A stretch of DNA of 45,467 nucleotides from Phytomonas francai (Eukaryota > Euglenozoa > Kinetoplastea > Trypanosomatida > Trypanosomatidae). The DNA lies in assembly GCA_001766655.1 (NCBI GenBank), contig MJCC01000014.1, positions 332 through 45,798 on the forward strand, written 5' to 3'. Positions 9,018-19,356 of the stretch are shown one piece after another (position 1 is the stretch's first letter; each line of letters starts with the position of its first letter). The translations under genes were made by a program, and so were the position numbers. The notes beneath the pieces are model-generated. The model was given only the letters and a program-made list of their open reading frames with translations. It was not told the origin of the DNA and did no database searches.

Positions 9018-10658
9018 ATGGGAAATTTACTCAAATCAGGAAGTTTGAATGACATCTTTCAGCATCCTTTCATTCAAAGCATAAGAATGCAGAATCTTGA
9101 GGAGGTCGTTCGCGACATTTACACGTATTCTGGAATGTTACAGAATAGCACTTGTATTCAATCCTCAAATATTTCTCAGAGCCCTTCTCAGAGTTTGTCA
9201 CCAACGTGTCTACGGCACACCAGTGTTCCAGCCCTCGATTTACAACTTGGGGCTTCGTCTAGTTCTTCAGTAAATAAACAAAGCGAAACCGTCGACGACG
9301 AAATAGGCTTGCTTCATTTAATGAAAGCTTCAGACCGTTCAAATGACGAGTTTTCCTTCAGTGGAAGCAACTATGCCAGCTCCGCAAACGCGACTTTACT
9401 TCTCACAAGCTCAATTAGTACTCGTGATTTGAATATACATTTTTGCCACTTTAATGGCTTCATGGTTAGGATTTCGTATAATATTGGACAGTTACTTGGG
9501 AAGGGTGGACTCAGCAACGTGTATCGAGGCAACCTCCAGATTCACAAGCAGCACCTGGATAGTGATCGGGATAAGGTAAGTGCTGAGACTAGTTTGACCT
9601 GTGTTGAGTGTGCCGCGCAAGAAAAGTGTTTAAACATCGACGTGGCTGTAAAGAAAACATTAGTCACCCCAGAAATGTTAACGAGTTTCGACAAACTGTC
9701 CAAGATAGCTCCCATTTTAAAGATGAGGCATGGCATAAACCACCCAGGACTCGTTAGGGCTTTTTTGATTTTCTTTCTTTCACAAGACAGTGTCAATGAA
9801 GCGTCTCGACAACTATCACCTCAAACCCACCAGCAGCAAAAAATACGATCAGAGAACCATGATCCCAGATCCTTTTTCGTTTTATCAATCTTAGAAATTA
9901 GTAATTATGGGAATCTTTCCAATAAACTTAATAGATGTGAACAACTTAGCGAGATGGAAATACGCAACGTGCTTCTGGGAATTCTTCCAGGCATCCGATA
10001 TTTGCACGAGGAGATTGGGATCGTTCACAACGATGTCAAGCCACATAACATCTTGCTATTTTCTGCTAGTTCGGCATCTGGGTCAAGGAGTGAGGCGCAG
10101 GATTCGGAAATTCACTACAAACTAGGGGACTTTGGACATTCCAGGGTGGCCCAGCCAGTCGACAAGGTGGTGAAACGATTGCATGCCCTTCGGCAACAAA
10201 TCCTGAGCAACTCTTCGTGCAAGCGCGTGTTGGCGGGCACCGTTTTGTACATGTCCCCTGAGGGTTGTCTCGGGCTGGATGACAGCACCTCCAATGACAT
10301 CTGGTCTATTGGGATCACCGTCTTTCAACTCGCAACCGGACATTTACCGTGGAGGCTGATCGAAGGTTCTATCCCAGATATAGTTCGGCACGGCTTTTTG
10401 AGGAAATTTTCTCAAGGTTTTCTTCTTGCTCCAGACTTAACAGGCGGAGAAGACATCAACCACAACACGGAGTCTTCGTTTGACAATAATTTCAAAACGT
10501 TTGGTCCCATTCTAGAAGAAATTGAGAACTCTGAGTTTTCACCGGAATTCATCGATTTTGTAAAGTCGTGCTTGGTGGAGGATTTTAGAAATCGACCAAC
10601 CTGTAGTTCTCTCTTAGAACACCCTTTTTTGACTGGCAGCCCTCCTGATATTTGTTAA
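9018..10658 (+). CDS. Divergent serine/threonine protein kinase
   Basis: The product has 546 residues. An N-terminal region of about 150 residues is Ser-rich and probably disordered. The kinase domain runs from about residue 155 to the C-terminus. The Gly-rich loop is GKGGLSNVYRG and the ATP lysine lies in VAVKK (K212). The catalytic loop is HNDVKPHN (H337, D339), with Asn in place of the Arg of the usual HRD. The magnesium loop is DFG (D371) and the activation segment ends in MSPEG. The later subdomain is NDIWSIGITVFQLATGHLPW, and the terminal SSLLEHPFLTG matches the usual kinase end. All catalytic residues are present, so activity is expected; loss of the HRD arginine suggests activation without activation-loop phosphorylation. 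An insertion of about 30 residues (QLSPQTHQQQK region) lies in the N-lobe. The group is not clear; CAMKK- or STE-like is possible. The start MGNLLKSG is only a weak myristoylation match. Confidence 0.9.
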   Translation: MGNLLKSGSLNDIFQHPFIQSIRMQNLEEVVRDIYTYSGMLQNSTCIQSSNISQSPSQSLSPTCLRHTSVPALDLQLGASSSSSVNKQSETVDDEIGLLHLMKASDRSNDEFSFSGSNYASSANATLLLTSSISTRDLNIHFCHFNGFMVRISYNIGQLLGKGGLSNVYRGNLQIHKQHLDSDRDKVSAETSLTCVECAAQEKCLNIDVAVKKTLVTPEMLTSFDKLSKIAPILKMRHGINHPGLVRAFLIFFLSQDSVNEASRQLSPQTHQQQKIRSENHDPRSFFVLSILEISNYGNLSNKLNRCEQLSEMEIRNVLLGILPGIRYLHEEIGIVHNDVKPHNILLFSASSASGSRSEAQDSEIHYKLGDFGHSRVAQPVDKVVKRLHALRQQILSNSSCKRVLAGTVLYMSPEGCLGLDDSTSNDIWSIGITVFQLATGHLPWRLIEGSIPDIVRHGFLRKFSQGFLLAPDLTGGEDINHNTESSFDNNFKTFGPILEEIENSEFSPEFIDFVKSCLVEDFRNRPTCSSLLEHPFLTGSPPDIC

Positions 10659-11250
10659 GGGATCCAAGCGCTATGGCTATTAATACGCTTTCACATCGCA
10701 TTGTTCCCTAGCCTATAATTTTTAATAGACCTATCGATGATGATTATTTGTTAATTTCATACGAAGAAAAACTATCCGTAAGTGTGGGGATAGGAATTAG
10801 CTGTAGAGGTGGTTCCTGCACTGACATTCAATTTCTTTATCATCAGGCTTTTAAATTTGGTGTGTGTTTTTAACTACGATTTATTAGCCTTGGCAGCTGA
10901 TTCCTTTCGGTGACTCTGTGCATATCCAATTGCCCTCGCGTCACTTCTGTGGCACAGACAACCCGTTAGGAAAGTACTTGGTAGATGAAATACTGCTACA
11001 ATTTCATCGGTACGTTTGCAGTTGTGTGCCGAACGAATAGGTAATCACTTTTCTGTATAATGACGTAATTTAAGGCAGGATATAATATGAGCCAAACGAT
11101 TTGGTTGGGGTGCGAACGGTTTTGTAGCATTCTATGATAGAGTGCTTGTAAACCTTTTTTCCCGCAGAAAGTGGTGGTAAATATGATAGAAATCATTACC
11201 AAACCATGAAGTAGGCGAGTGCTTCCATTTTGAAAACACAAAGCACACAC

Positions 11251-11292
<42 letters not shown>

Positions 11293-13559
11293 TAAGTCTT
11301 CTATGAGACACACACTTTCTTTTCCTAAGGTGTAAACGTATGGTATTTTTTTGCGCAAAAATTACCCGCCTACAAGAAGCACAATACACTGTGGCATGGC
11401 GCAAAAAGGGTATTTATGTATCAACACGTGTATTGCTTTGGTAGAAGTTTTCGAACCATCCCTGCCTTAATCATGCTTTTTTATTATCATTATTTAATAC
11501 AACTGATGGGAATCACAATGTATGTGCTCTTGTATTTGTGACACAGGTTTTCTAAAATCATCGACTAGATCAAATATACAACCATTTTTTATTTTTTTTA
11601 TGTTTCTTATATGTATTTCCAAGCCTTGCATTCTTTTTCTTTTTTTTTGTGTTTTATGTCTTGTAGCAAATTGTGTTCCTTAATGACATTTCACAAGGAT
11701 GTGATGAAAATAATAATAATACGTTCAATTATTTCCTCTAGTTATAATCTTTAATTGTTGCCATTCAAACCATGTGTTATAGCAATATTACATACAAACA
11801 ATTCAATAAAGATTTTTTCTCTCAATTAATGAAGCGAATAATGCTAATAGGGAGATCTCGTGATAAAATAAGTTCCCCGCATCTGGGTAAGACCCGTATA
11901 AAAAAGGTATTTTTTTCAAAGAGATTTTCCTCCCTTTTAGTGTTCTATTTTTTAATTAATGCATGTCATTACGCTATTTAGAGAGATAAACTTTTTTTTA
12001 TGTATACTTTTTGAAACTGACACCAGGCTCGTAATGTCATAACACCTGATTGTTTAATGGAAAGTAGACTTAGTGACGGATATTAAGAATCCGTGATAAA
12101 AATTGCTATCGCGACTCGATTTTTTTCATAACAATTGTGGAGTAAAACATTTTTTGAGGTCAGTTTTGCTTTTCCTTCATCGTTCTCATTGGAGATATTA
12201 TATTTGCATCGTGTGTTACAATAAACTAATTGAGAATAACACGGGCTTTCGATGATACCAATGAAGGTACCAAGATCGCCTCAGAAACATCTGTATATTG
12301 CTTCTATTTCTCATTGGTTTCACGCAGACACTGCCTTCTGACTGTTCACATGGTATCGAGGAGTCATGAGTGATTTTTACACGATAATAATTAATTCCAT
12401 AACACTGAGTTCTAATGAATTACTCCAGGTTTGTTTTGCCAGAGAGATGATAAAAATAATTTATTCAAACTCTAAGTTTGCCGCATGAATTAAGTTGTAC
12501 ATACAATCGAATTTTGCACATCTTAGCATATCCACTGTGTCACCTTTTCTAATTTTTGTGTATGTAAGTGACCTTTAAATATTGTTTTGAATACTTCTTC
12601 AACCTATCTCTGTTAAGGCAAAAAACTCCTCAGTGGTGGTCATAGTCAGTATTGCCTATGAACCATGTACCTGCAGTGCAGATGGCTACTTCTCGTGTTA
12701 TTTATCGATGTATAACAATCCTTTAGTTTGATAGAAGTATGAGATGTGCGCGAGGAATAGGTAGACATAGTTTTATAGCCTCTGAGCTGACCTTCTTAAT
12801 TCCATGCCCATTATTGTCGATACCCCTTAAGTATTAGATTTCGATATATTTATGCCATACCTTCATCTGCTTCTTTGTCACGCACTTGCTCATAATATCA
12901 TATATCCACCTCAAGGTTTACGTTCACTAGCCACTTTTTCCTTTCAAAAGAGGGGAAGTTGCCCTAGCCACACTAATGGTGCTCCTTGTGAAAATGTTTC
13001 GAGGGCTTTTCGACTAGATGTCGATAGTATATGACATTGTTACTATGCCGCTATTTTTAAGGTGAGTTTGGTATTAACTTCTCAGTTTCGTTGTATGATG
13101 GAGTTGCCCGTTCGTTTTTTCCCTCCAACCTTTTCAGATATGAAGGGTCTTCATGTGTGTCATTGCTGTTGGTTGGTCCTTTCAGTTGAAAGAAGTATCA
13201 CACTGACAAATTTCTTGAGTATCTATCAACATTTTATGATACGGGAGGTGTTCCTGTTTTCTGCTCTCAGTATTTTGGATGAGTGAGCATAACACAAGCA
13301 TCCAATTAAATAATAATAAAAAACTAGTGACTTATTAACTATGAAGGAATGGTCGAGTCTTTTAAAAGTAATATGGTTGATTAGATCCTTTCCATTACAG
13401 GCTTTCCACTCTATATAATTTTTCAAAAACTGCCTATATAGAGATAAAGGGAGGTTCACATTAGATAAAGTGAATAGAGAAGTGGTAGAGCAGAGGAACG
13501 ATAAAGTGGAAGGGGAAGAGAGGACTTTTGATAATTAATCGCCTCCTTTCAAGCTTCTC
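10659..13559. other. Large 2.9-kb gene-less AT-rich spacer
   Basis: No open frame here looks coding; the longest are short, rich in F/I/Y/C and lack motifs. The region holds a CA run followed by an (AT)n microsatellite at 11255-11289 and several polyT/polyY tracts with AG (for example near 11640-11667). It is much longer than the other spacers nearby. It may be a long 3' UTR, or hold an unrecognised non-coding RNA or a lost gene. Confidence 0.5.
11255..11289. repeat. (AT)n microsatellite
   Basis: An uninterrupted alternation of A and T over about 35 bases follows a short CA-rich stretch. Confidence 0.9.
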
Positions 13560-15593
13560 ATGTCCTTGACTACTACATGCAAGGAAACATTATGCTATCC
13601 ATGTGCGCTGCGCATGTCCATGCTTTTCCAGTTTCCGCCTCCATTGAATTACCAACAGCAGCAAAGCTCCGTTGCTACAGAAAGCACGGTGGAAAATGTC
13701 AATGGGTCTTCTAATTCTGGGGATTTTCAATATAGGCCTCATTTGGATGGCACGTACCATGCACGCTTCATTATCGTACATGAAACTGTGCATAGCGCAT
13801 GGCGCTGGTTTGAGGCAAGGCAACCGTTCTCGGAGAGTGGCCATAGGTGTGGTGATGATGAACAGTCGGGAAGTCCCGCGGACGCCGTTTTTGCGGACAG
13901 GGAGGCGAGAACGCCGCGCTGCGTGCCGTGGCTCTGTGTGGCATGCTTTGGTCTCTACCAGTTTATGGATCACATTCACGCGCCTACGCTGGCGGCTAGG
14001 GTACGGCGGAGCCGTTTTACAGATTCTAACAGTATATCTATAAACATCAATGTCAATCGAAGCCTGACCTTTACGTGGTTGGCAGTGGCAACTCGATACT
14101 ATGACAGACTTGCGTCTATGGTTGAGCGACCACCCCCATCAGCGATCATCCCAGAAGAGTTTGCAAATTTCAAGGAGCTTTACATGTCAGATTTACGGGC
14201 ACGTGTGCTACAGTACCTCATCTACCCCCATTCCGAGATGATTACATCAAAAAAGGTCTCTCTTCAAGGATTACCGGTTTATTTGAAACTCCTTGGTGAA
14301 AAAATGAATTTCCTACAGTCCGAAGCGAATGGAAAAGAAGAACCAAAGACAAAAATTCAGCGTGTTGAAATCACAAAGGAAGAAGTCATAGTCTGTACTT
14401 GTCCTCAAAAATTTACTTACGACACGAATAACGAGCATGTGGTTTGCGATGTGTACTGCTGCCATCGGCCTACAGAACCCCTCCTCATATGCGGTGATTT
14501 TCCGAAGCACTATGCCAGCAACAAAAGTGGTGGCATGGTTCTGACTTATTCCGTCATCTATGAACATGTTATTCCACACTTGGAATCCATCGGCTGGGCT
14601 TCTTCTTTTTTTACGGAAATGGACGTCAATAATGCCCGGTTAAAGGCTCAAGAAGCCGCAACGATGACCTGCACTATCGCCCACGCCAACATTTATTTGT
14701 ATGGAAATTATCGAAAAATGCAACGCAATTTGTCACAGTCGCCGTGGTTTGTTAATGGCTCACGCGTTGGCTCTTTTTCCTTGCAGGAGATCATTGCGGC
14801 CCCGATCTTGCCTTTTTTCTTCCCGGAGGGTGTCACTCCTTCAAATAACTCTACTGGAGGTCAAATTGGCGTAGGAGAACCTGGGCTTATCCAAAATGGC
14901 CACAGTAGTGATACACCAGGCGATAATGCGAAACAACTCCACCCAAGTAGCGTTAACCCGGCAACTGTTAGCGCTCAGCAGGTATTTGGATATGGGTGCT
15001 ATAAGTTCCATAGTGCTGGGCGTGAGGATGTCGATGTGCGCATGCTAGGCTCTGGGCGACCCTTTGTTCTTGAAATCGTGAACCCCTCCAGTGAAGCGGT
15101 CTCTGTGGACGACTTATCTGAAATGACGAAGCGCATCAACGCGAGCCACAACGGCGGCGTCGAGGTGGATGGCCTGCGGTTCACAAACCCCAGCGTTACT
15201 GTGCGCCTTGCACGACACTCAGAGAGCAAGCTAAAGCGGTACCGTTGCGTGGTATGGTGTAGCCGAGCGATCGAGAACCCTTCGGCCGATCCTCACTTCG
15301 CGATGGTAAATTTCACAAAGGATTTGCGCATAGAGCAAAGGACACCATTGCGAGTGCTGCATCGGCGCTCGTTGCACGCTCGCTCGCGGATCATACATTC
15401 AATGCAGCTTACCCCTCTCAATGCCCACTGGTTTATCCTGGAGCTAGAAACACAGGCGGGCACATACGTGAAGGAGTTTGTTCACGGGGACATGGGCCGC
15501 ACGGTTCCAAATTTGGGAACGTTGCTGGAGGCAAGAACGGATATCATACAGCTCGATGTCATGGGAATGGCCATACAAGACCTGGATTCATGA
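13560..15593 (+). CDS. PUS10: tRNA pseudouridine synthase Pus10
   Basis: The product has 677 residues. The C-terminal half is clearly Pus10: AGREDVDVRMLGSGRPF contains the catalytic aspartate (D490) in the GRED context, followed by EIVNPSSEAV, then TPLRVLHRR and QAGTYVKEFVHGDMGRT-PNLG close to the end. The N-terminal part keeps the accessory-domain cysteines, CYPC at 12-15 with ALRM and CVAC at 126-129 with FGLYQ, the pattern of the Pus10 zinc-binding region. Pus10 makes pseudouridine 54/55 in the T-arm of tRNAs in archaea and many eukaryotes. The protein is longer than the human enzyme (about 530 residues). The extra length includes a Gly/Asn/Ser-rich insert at about residues 420-475 and a Ser/Asn/Gln-rich stretch near 30-55. 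A splice-acceptor AG lies seven bases before the ATG (13552-13553) and another at 13399-13400. Confidence 0.93.
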   Translation: MSLTTTCKETLCYPCALRMSMLFQFPPPLNYQQQQSSVATESTVENVNGSSNSGDFQYRPHLDGTYHARFIIVHETVHSAWRWFEARQPFSESGHRCGDDEQSGSPADAVFADREARTPRCVPWLCVACFGLYQFMDHIHAPTLAARVRRSRFTDSNSISININVNRSLTFTWLAVATRYYDRLASMVERPPPSAIIPEEFANFKELYMSDLRARVLQYLIYPHSEMITSKKVSLQGLPVYLKLLGEKMNFLQSEANGKEEPKTKIQRVEITKEEVIVCTCPQKFTYDTNNEHVVCDVYCCHRPTEPLLICGDFPKHYASNKSGGMVLTYSVIYEHVIPHLESIGWASSFFTEMDVNNARLKAQEAATMTCTIAHANIYLYGNYRKMQRNLSQSPWFVNGSRVGSFSLQEIIAAPILPFFFPEGVTPSNNSTGGQIGVGEPGLIQNGHSSDTPGDNAKQLHPSSVNPATVSAQQVFGYGCYKFHSAGREDVDVRMLGSGRPFVLEIVNPSSEAVSVDDLSEMTKRINASHNGGVEVDGLRFTNPSVTVRLARHSESKLKRYRCVVWCSRAIENPSADPHFAMVNFTKDLRIEQRTPLRVLHRRSLHARSRIIHSMQLTPLNAHWFILELETQAGTYVKEFVHGDMGRTVPNLGTLLEARTDIIQLDVMGMAIQDLDS

Positions 15594-15732
15594 CGCATGG
15601 TGATATCTCTTGCTTTAATTATTGTTATTTCACAGTAAAACCTAGTGCGTGCGACTATACTAAACAAATGATTTTATACTCTGTAATTGCGCTTGATAAC
15701 TTAATTTCCATTTTTGAATTCCCAATCTAATC

Positions 15733-15759
15733 ATTTTTTATTTCTATTTTAAACTTCAG
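15733..15759 (+). promoter_or_regulatory. Probable spliced-leader acceptor for the first ENT gene
   Basis: TTTTTTATTTCTATTTT followed by AAACTTCAG gives AG at 15758-15759, about 105 bases upstream of ATG 15864. Confidence 0.55.
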
Positions 15760-15863
15760 GTTTCGCTAGAAAGAAAACACGAAATGAAATTTTTGTGAAT
15801 CAAAGACTTCTTCTGTTTATTTCGCTATTGCTCCTTAATATTAATGACAGCAAGCAAAATAAA

Positions 15864-17402
15864 ATGGCATGTCTTGGCTTTCACTCTGTTTCGGAGTTTG
15901 TCCTGTTTTTGACGAGCATTCTTACGGGCATCACGATGGTGATGGGCGTTAACGCTGTGAACTCCGCGCCTAATTTCATGTTGAAATATTACACGTACAT
16001 TGGCAATCCGAATTCCACCCCCAGGATGCCTGAATTCTGGACTAACATTTTAAACTACTACACTATTGTAACAATAGTGGCGCAGTCAATTCATGAACCT
16101 ACAAATATCACTCCCCTATTATGCCGCTTTTCGCTGCTTTTCAGGCTAGAGGTGAGCTGCCTTATTATGATGTTGGAGATTTTAGTGATCCTTTTGATGC
16201 CGTTCTGCGGTGCATCCGAATCTGGAGCGATCGCGGGGTTGATGATTGTAGCCTATCTTGGTGGGTTCGCTCGTGCTTACTTCGAGAATACTGGCTACGC
16301 CCTCTTTGGTCCTTGCCCGTCAAAAATGATGTCTGCGATGCTGATTGGTTCGGCTGTGTCGGGGGCGATTGTCTCTGTGTTGCAGATTGTTCTCAAAGCA
16401 ACCATGCCGGACACCCATGACTCCATTCTTTTGCAGGCTGTTTTGTACTTTTCTCTTACTTTGTGTATTATCTTTGCTGCTGGGGTGCTATTGCTTTTAC
16501 TCCTGATCAACCCATTTGCCAAACAATTTGTCGCGGAACTTCGCAGTCGACGGAGATTTTGGCGTAATGTTTATCGTCCCTTGCGCCAGAGTGACACCAA
16601 AAACGCATGCAGCGGCGATTATGCCTTGGAGAAAGGTGGAGCACATGCCCATCCATATGAAAATAATGATATTGGGTGTGAGGGGGGGGCCTCAGAGAAT
16701 CGTGTGATTGCTGCGGATTCACATAGACCCGAGCATGACACCTCGTCCGAGATGGTGTCGGTCCCGCCAGTTGCTCTAAGGCCGACCACAGGTGCAGGAG
16801 ATGATAATTTCATGAATCATACGGGATCTGAGGAGGACATCCGCGGGCGCACTGCTTCGGTAAAGGAGGAGGAAGAAATCATTACATCTGAGTTGTTGCA
16901 GGGGGTAAAAATTTGGCCCGTGATCAAGAAAACGTATCCCATGATGATCTCAACTTTTCTCACCTTTGGTGTTACTTATCTCATCTACCCAGGTATTTTC
17001 ATCGCGGTGGACTCTGACGATAGTTGGTACACGACCCTCATCATGGCGTGCTATAACTTCAGTGACCTTATAGGTCGCGTTATGAGCATGTGGACGATCT
17101 TGTGGCCGAGCCGCAGGTTTGTTTTGATCATGAGTATAGTGCGAATTGTCTTTGTTCCGCTGCAATTACTGTGCGCCCTGCACATCATCCCTGGGAAGAC
17201 CGCCTCGTACGTCTTTACCACGGTCTTGGGGCTAACGAACGGGTTCTTTGGGACGTTGTCGATGGTGTACTCTCCTCTCTCAGCAGGGTTAGCAACGGAT
17301 GCTGAGCAGGCGATGGCTGGTCAGATCTCGGGCGCGTGTCTGCTTTTTGGTTGCTCTGCAGGATCATTCCTTCAGCTGGCCGAGATGATTCCTTTCTCTT
17401 AA
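15864..17402 (+). CDS. Equilibrative nucleoside/nucleobase transporter, copy 1
   Basis: The product has 512 residues. The frame continues upstream to 15795 only through a GTG; ATG 15864 aligns with the start of the second copy downstream (MACLGFHSVSEFVLFLTSI against MGLLGFKNVGEFVLFLTSI). It is an ENT (SLC29-like) permease with about eleven hydrophobic segments and a large hydrophilic cytosolic loop, residues about 230-350, between segments 6 and 7. The loop is rich in Glu/Asp and His and is longer than in copy 2. Family features include the GLNAVN-like end of helix 1 (GVNAVNSAP), the Gly-rich helix 4-5 region (GGFARAYFENTGYALFG) and a conserved C-terminal pair of helices. Trypanosomatids cannot make purines and depend on these carriers. 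The substrate (nucleoside or base) cannot be told from the sequence. Confidence 0.9.
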   Translation: MACLGFHSVSEFVLFLTSILTGITMVMGVNAVNSAPNFMLKYYTYIGNPNSTPRMPEFWTNILNYYTIVTIVAQSIHEPTNITPLLCRFSLLFRLEVSCLIMMLEILVILLMPFCGASESGAIAGLMIVAYLGGFARAYFENTGYALFGPCPSKMMSAMLIGSAVSGAIVSVLQIVLKATMPDTHDSILLQAVLYFSLTLCIIFAAGVLLLLLLINPFAKQFVAELRSRRRFWRNVYRPLRQSDTKNACSGDYALEKGGAHAHPYENNDIGCEGGASENRVIAADSHRPEHDTSSEMVSVPPVALRPTTGAGDDNFMNHTGSEEDIRGRTASVKEEEEIITSELLQGVKIWPVIKKTYPMMISTFLTFGVTYLIYPGIFIAVDSDDSWYTTLIMACYNFSDLIGRVMSMWTILWPSRRFVLIMSIVRIVFVPLQLLCALHIIPGKTASYVFTTVLGLTNGFFGTLSMVYSPLSAGLATDAEQAMAGQISGACLLFGCSAGSFLQLAEMIPFS

Positions 17403-17916
17403 GCTAGTTATATAAAAAGAGTATATATAGGATATGTGTTTAAGTTGTAAAAACACGTTCTTGGAATTAGGTATTGATTGTTTTTATTTATTTATTTCTT
17501 ATATTCCAATTTTCATTTCCCAAATTAATTTTTCTAACTAGTAATCGTTTGGGAAAAACAGGTACGTTATAATTCTACGTTTTGAGACTTAAAGCTGTTA
17601 TAAATCGAAAAGTGTACATGTTGCTTTACTCCTAACACGATAATGGAAAATAACATACATTGCATTTTATTTTGATCCGTTAGAGTTCCATGGGGGGAAT
17701 TCCATCCATCAGATGCATTTTTTTCCCGTGTTAAGCTACTTGCGTTCACATAAGTATTATGGAGTAAATGTAGGAAAAAGAAAATACACTTGTTAGTCTA
17801 TCCCCTTTTACCCCTCCTGCTTTTCCTTTTGAATACATAAACACATAGAAAGCTTAATACTCTAAACAAGTTTTTGTTCATATAAATAACTCCGTATTTG
17901 GTTAAGAGAACGCATC
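17403..17916. other. Spacer between the ENT genes
   Basis: No gene is seen. A strong pyrimidine tract at 17799-17830 precedes AG at 17847-17848 and AG 17851-17852, which would give a 5' UTR of about 65 bases. Confidence 0.5.
17799..17848 (+). promoter_or_regulatory. Probable spliced-leader acceptor for the second ENT gene
   Basis: The tract CTATCCCCTTTTACCCCTCC continues through TGCTTTTCCTTTTG, and the first suitable AG is at 17847-17848. Confidence 0.6.
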
Positions 17917-19356
17917 ATGGGCTTACTAGGCTTTAAAAATGTTGGCGAGTTCGTACTATTCTTAACCAGCATTATGGCTGGCATGGTTATCCTTATAGGT
18001 CTGAACGCCGTCAATGCAACACCGCGATTTATGCTTGATTATTATAAATACATTAAAAACGATGAAAATGCTGTCGCCGACTATCCCCAATTTTGGAAAA
18101 ACGTCCTGACATATTATACCATTGTCACCGAAGTCTCACAGGCAGTCCTACAACCAATCAATCTTATTCCTTTTTGCCGTCGCTTCTCCTACCTCTTCCG
18201 TCTTGAGCTTGGAAGCTTGGTTGCGTTTGTAGAACTTCTTATTATTTTACTGATGCCACACGTGGGTACAGCGGAATCGGGTGCAGTTGTTGGAGTTTTA
18301 ATGGCTGCCTTCGTTGGTGGTTTGGGGCGAGCCATATTTGAGAACACCGTATTCGCGCTCTTCGGTACCTGCCCCCCGAAGATCATCGTCGGCGCTATGG
18401 CTGGACTACCGGCATCAGGAGTGATAATGTCGATCGTGCAGATTCTTCTTCTTGGAAGCATGTCAGGCGACTTTAACTCTGTCTTTACTCAGTCTGTTAT
18501 ATACTTTGTTATTAGCCTGGTTATTGTTTTCGTATCCGCGACGCTTCTATTGTGCCTCTTTTTCAACAAATTCGCCAAAAATTACATCCCAGAGCTTCGT
18601 TCGACGCGATCGGCTTGGCGGAACATTTATCGCCCGCTAACGCGATCGGACGACTTGAAAAGACCGAATGAAGTCGGCACTTCTCTTGAAGATGAGAATG
18701 CACCAACGCAGATAAATGGAGGGAATGCGCAGACCTATTCATCGCATTCGGATACTCTCGGGACGGTTGTTCCTGATACTAAGAAAAGACCCGATAACCT
18801 TTCCGAGGGGAGCACCGACGTGGACCCGGAGGGGCTGATCTCCACAGAACTTCTCCAAAGAGTCAGCTTATGGTACGTCATCAAAAAGATCTACCCCATG
18901 CAGATCGCTTGTTTTCTGAATTTCATAGTAACCTTGATCCTCTTCCCAGGGGTGTTGCTCGCAGTAGACCGCTCGGACGTTTGGTACACTACACTTGTCA
19001 TTGCTGTTTTCAACTTTACCGATTTCGTCTCACGGGCGGTGGTTGTGTGGGAGAAACTGCGAATCTCGCGAAGGGGTGTCCTTATTCTGTCAATTGCACG
19101 CCTTGTGCTTGTTCCGCTGGCGGCTTTGTGTGGATCCCACAAGATTCCAGGCAAGGCCCCGGCGTACGTTATCACCGGCGTCATGGGCCTTACCAGTGGT
19201 TATGTCGGCACCCTGAGCATGATGTACGCGCCAACGTCGGATGGGTTGAAAGGAAACGGTGAACACGCGATGGCTGCGCAGGCGTGCGATGGAGCACTTA
19301 TGTTGGGTTGCTCTATAGGTGCCCTCACCCAACTGGGTGTTGTGCTTGCATTCTAA
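17917..19356 (+). CDS. Equilibrative nucleoside/nucleobase transporter, copy 2
   Basis: The product has 479 residues. It is a tandem paralogue of the upstream ENT, starting at a matching position. The hydrophobic segments are shared and alignable (for example GGLGRAIFENTVFALFGTCP against GGFARAYFENTGYALFGPCP). The cytosolic loop (about residues 228-318) is shorter and almost unrelated in sequence. The last helices (HAMAAQACDGALMLGCSIGA) correspond to QAMAGQISGACLLFGCSAGS in copy 1. The divergence of loops and termini indicates an old duplication with probable separation of substrate preference or stage of expression. No signal peptide is present, as expected for the family. Confidence 0.92.
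   Translation: MGLLGFKNVGEFVLFLTSIMAGMVILIGLNAVNATPRFMLDYYKYIKNDENAVADYPQFWKNVLTYYTIVTEVSQAVLQPINLIPFCRRFSYLFRLELGSLVAFVELLIILLMPHVGTAESGAVVGVLMAAFVGGLGRAIFENTVFALFGTCPPKIIVGAMAGLPASGVIMSIVQILLLGSMSGDFNSVFTQSVIYFVISLVIVFVSATLLLCLFFNKFAKNYIPELRSTRSAWRNIYRPLTRSDDLKRPNEVGTSLEDENAPTQINGGNAQTYSSHSDTLGTVVPDTKKRPDNLSEGSTDVDPEGLISTELLQRVSLWYVIKKIYPMQIACFLNFIVTLILFPGVLLAVDRSDVWYTTLVIAVFNFTDFVSRAVVVWEKLRISRRGVLILSIARLVLVPLAALCGSHKIPGKAPAYVITGVMGLTSGYVGTLSMMYAPTSDGLKGNGEHAMAAQACDGALMLGCSIGALTQLGVVLAF

Noticed and set aside
11440..11465. TTCGAA-containing segment resembling a tRNA T-arm
   Set aside because: The flanking bases cannot form the five-pair T-stem and no acceptor or anticodon stem is found nearby.
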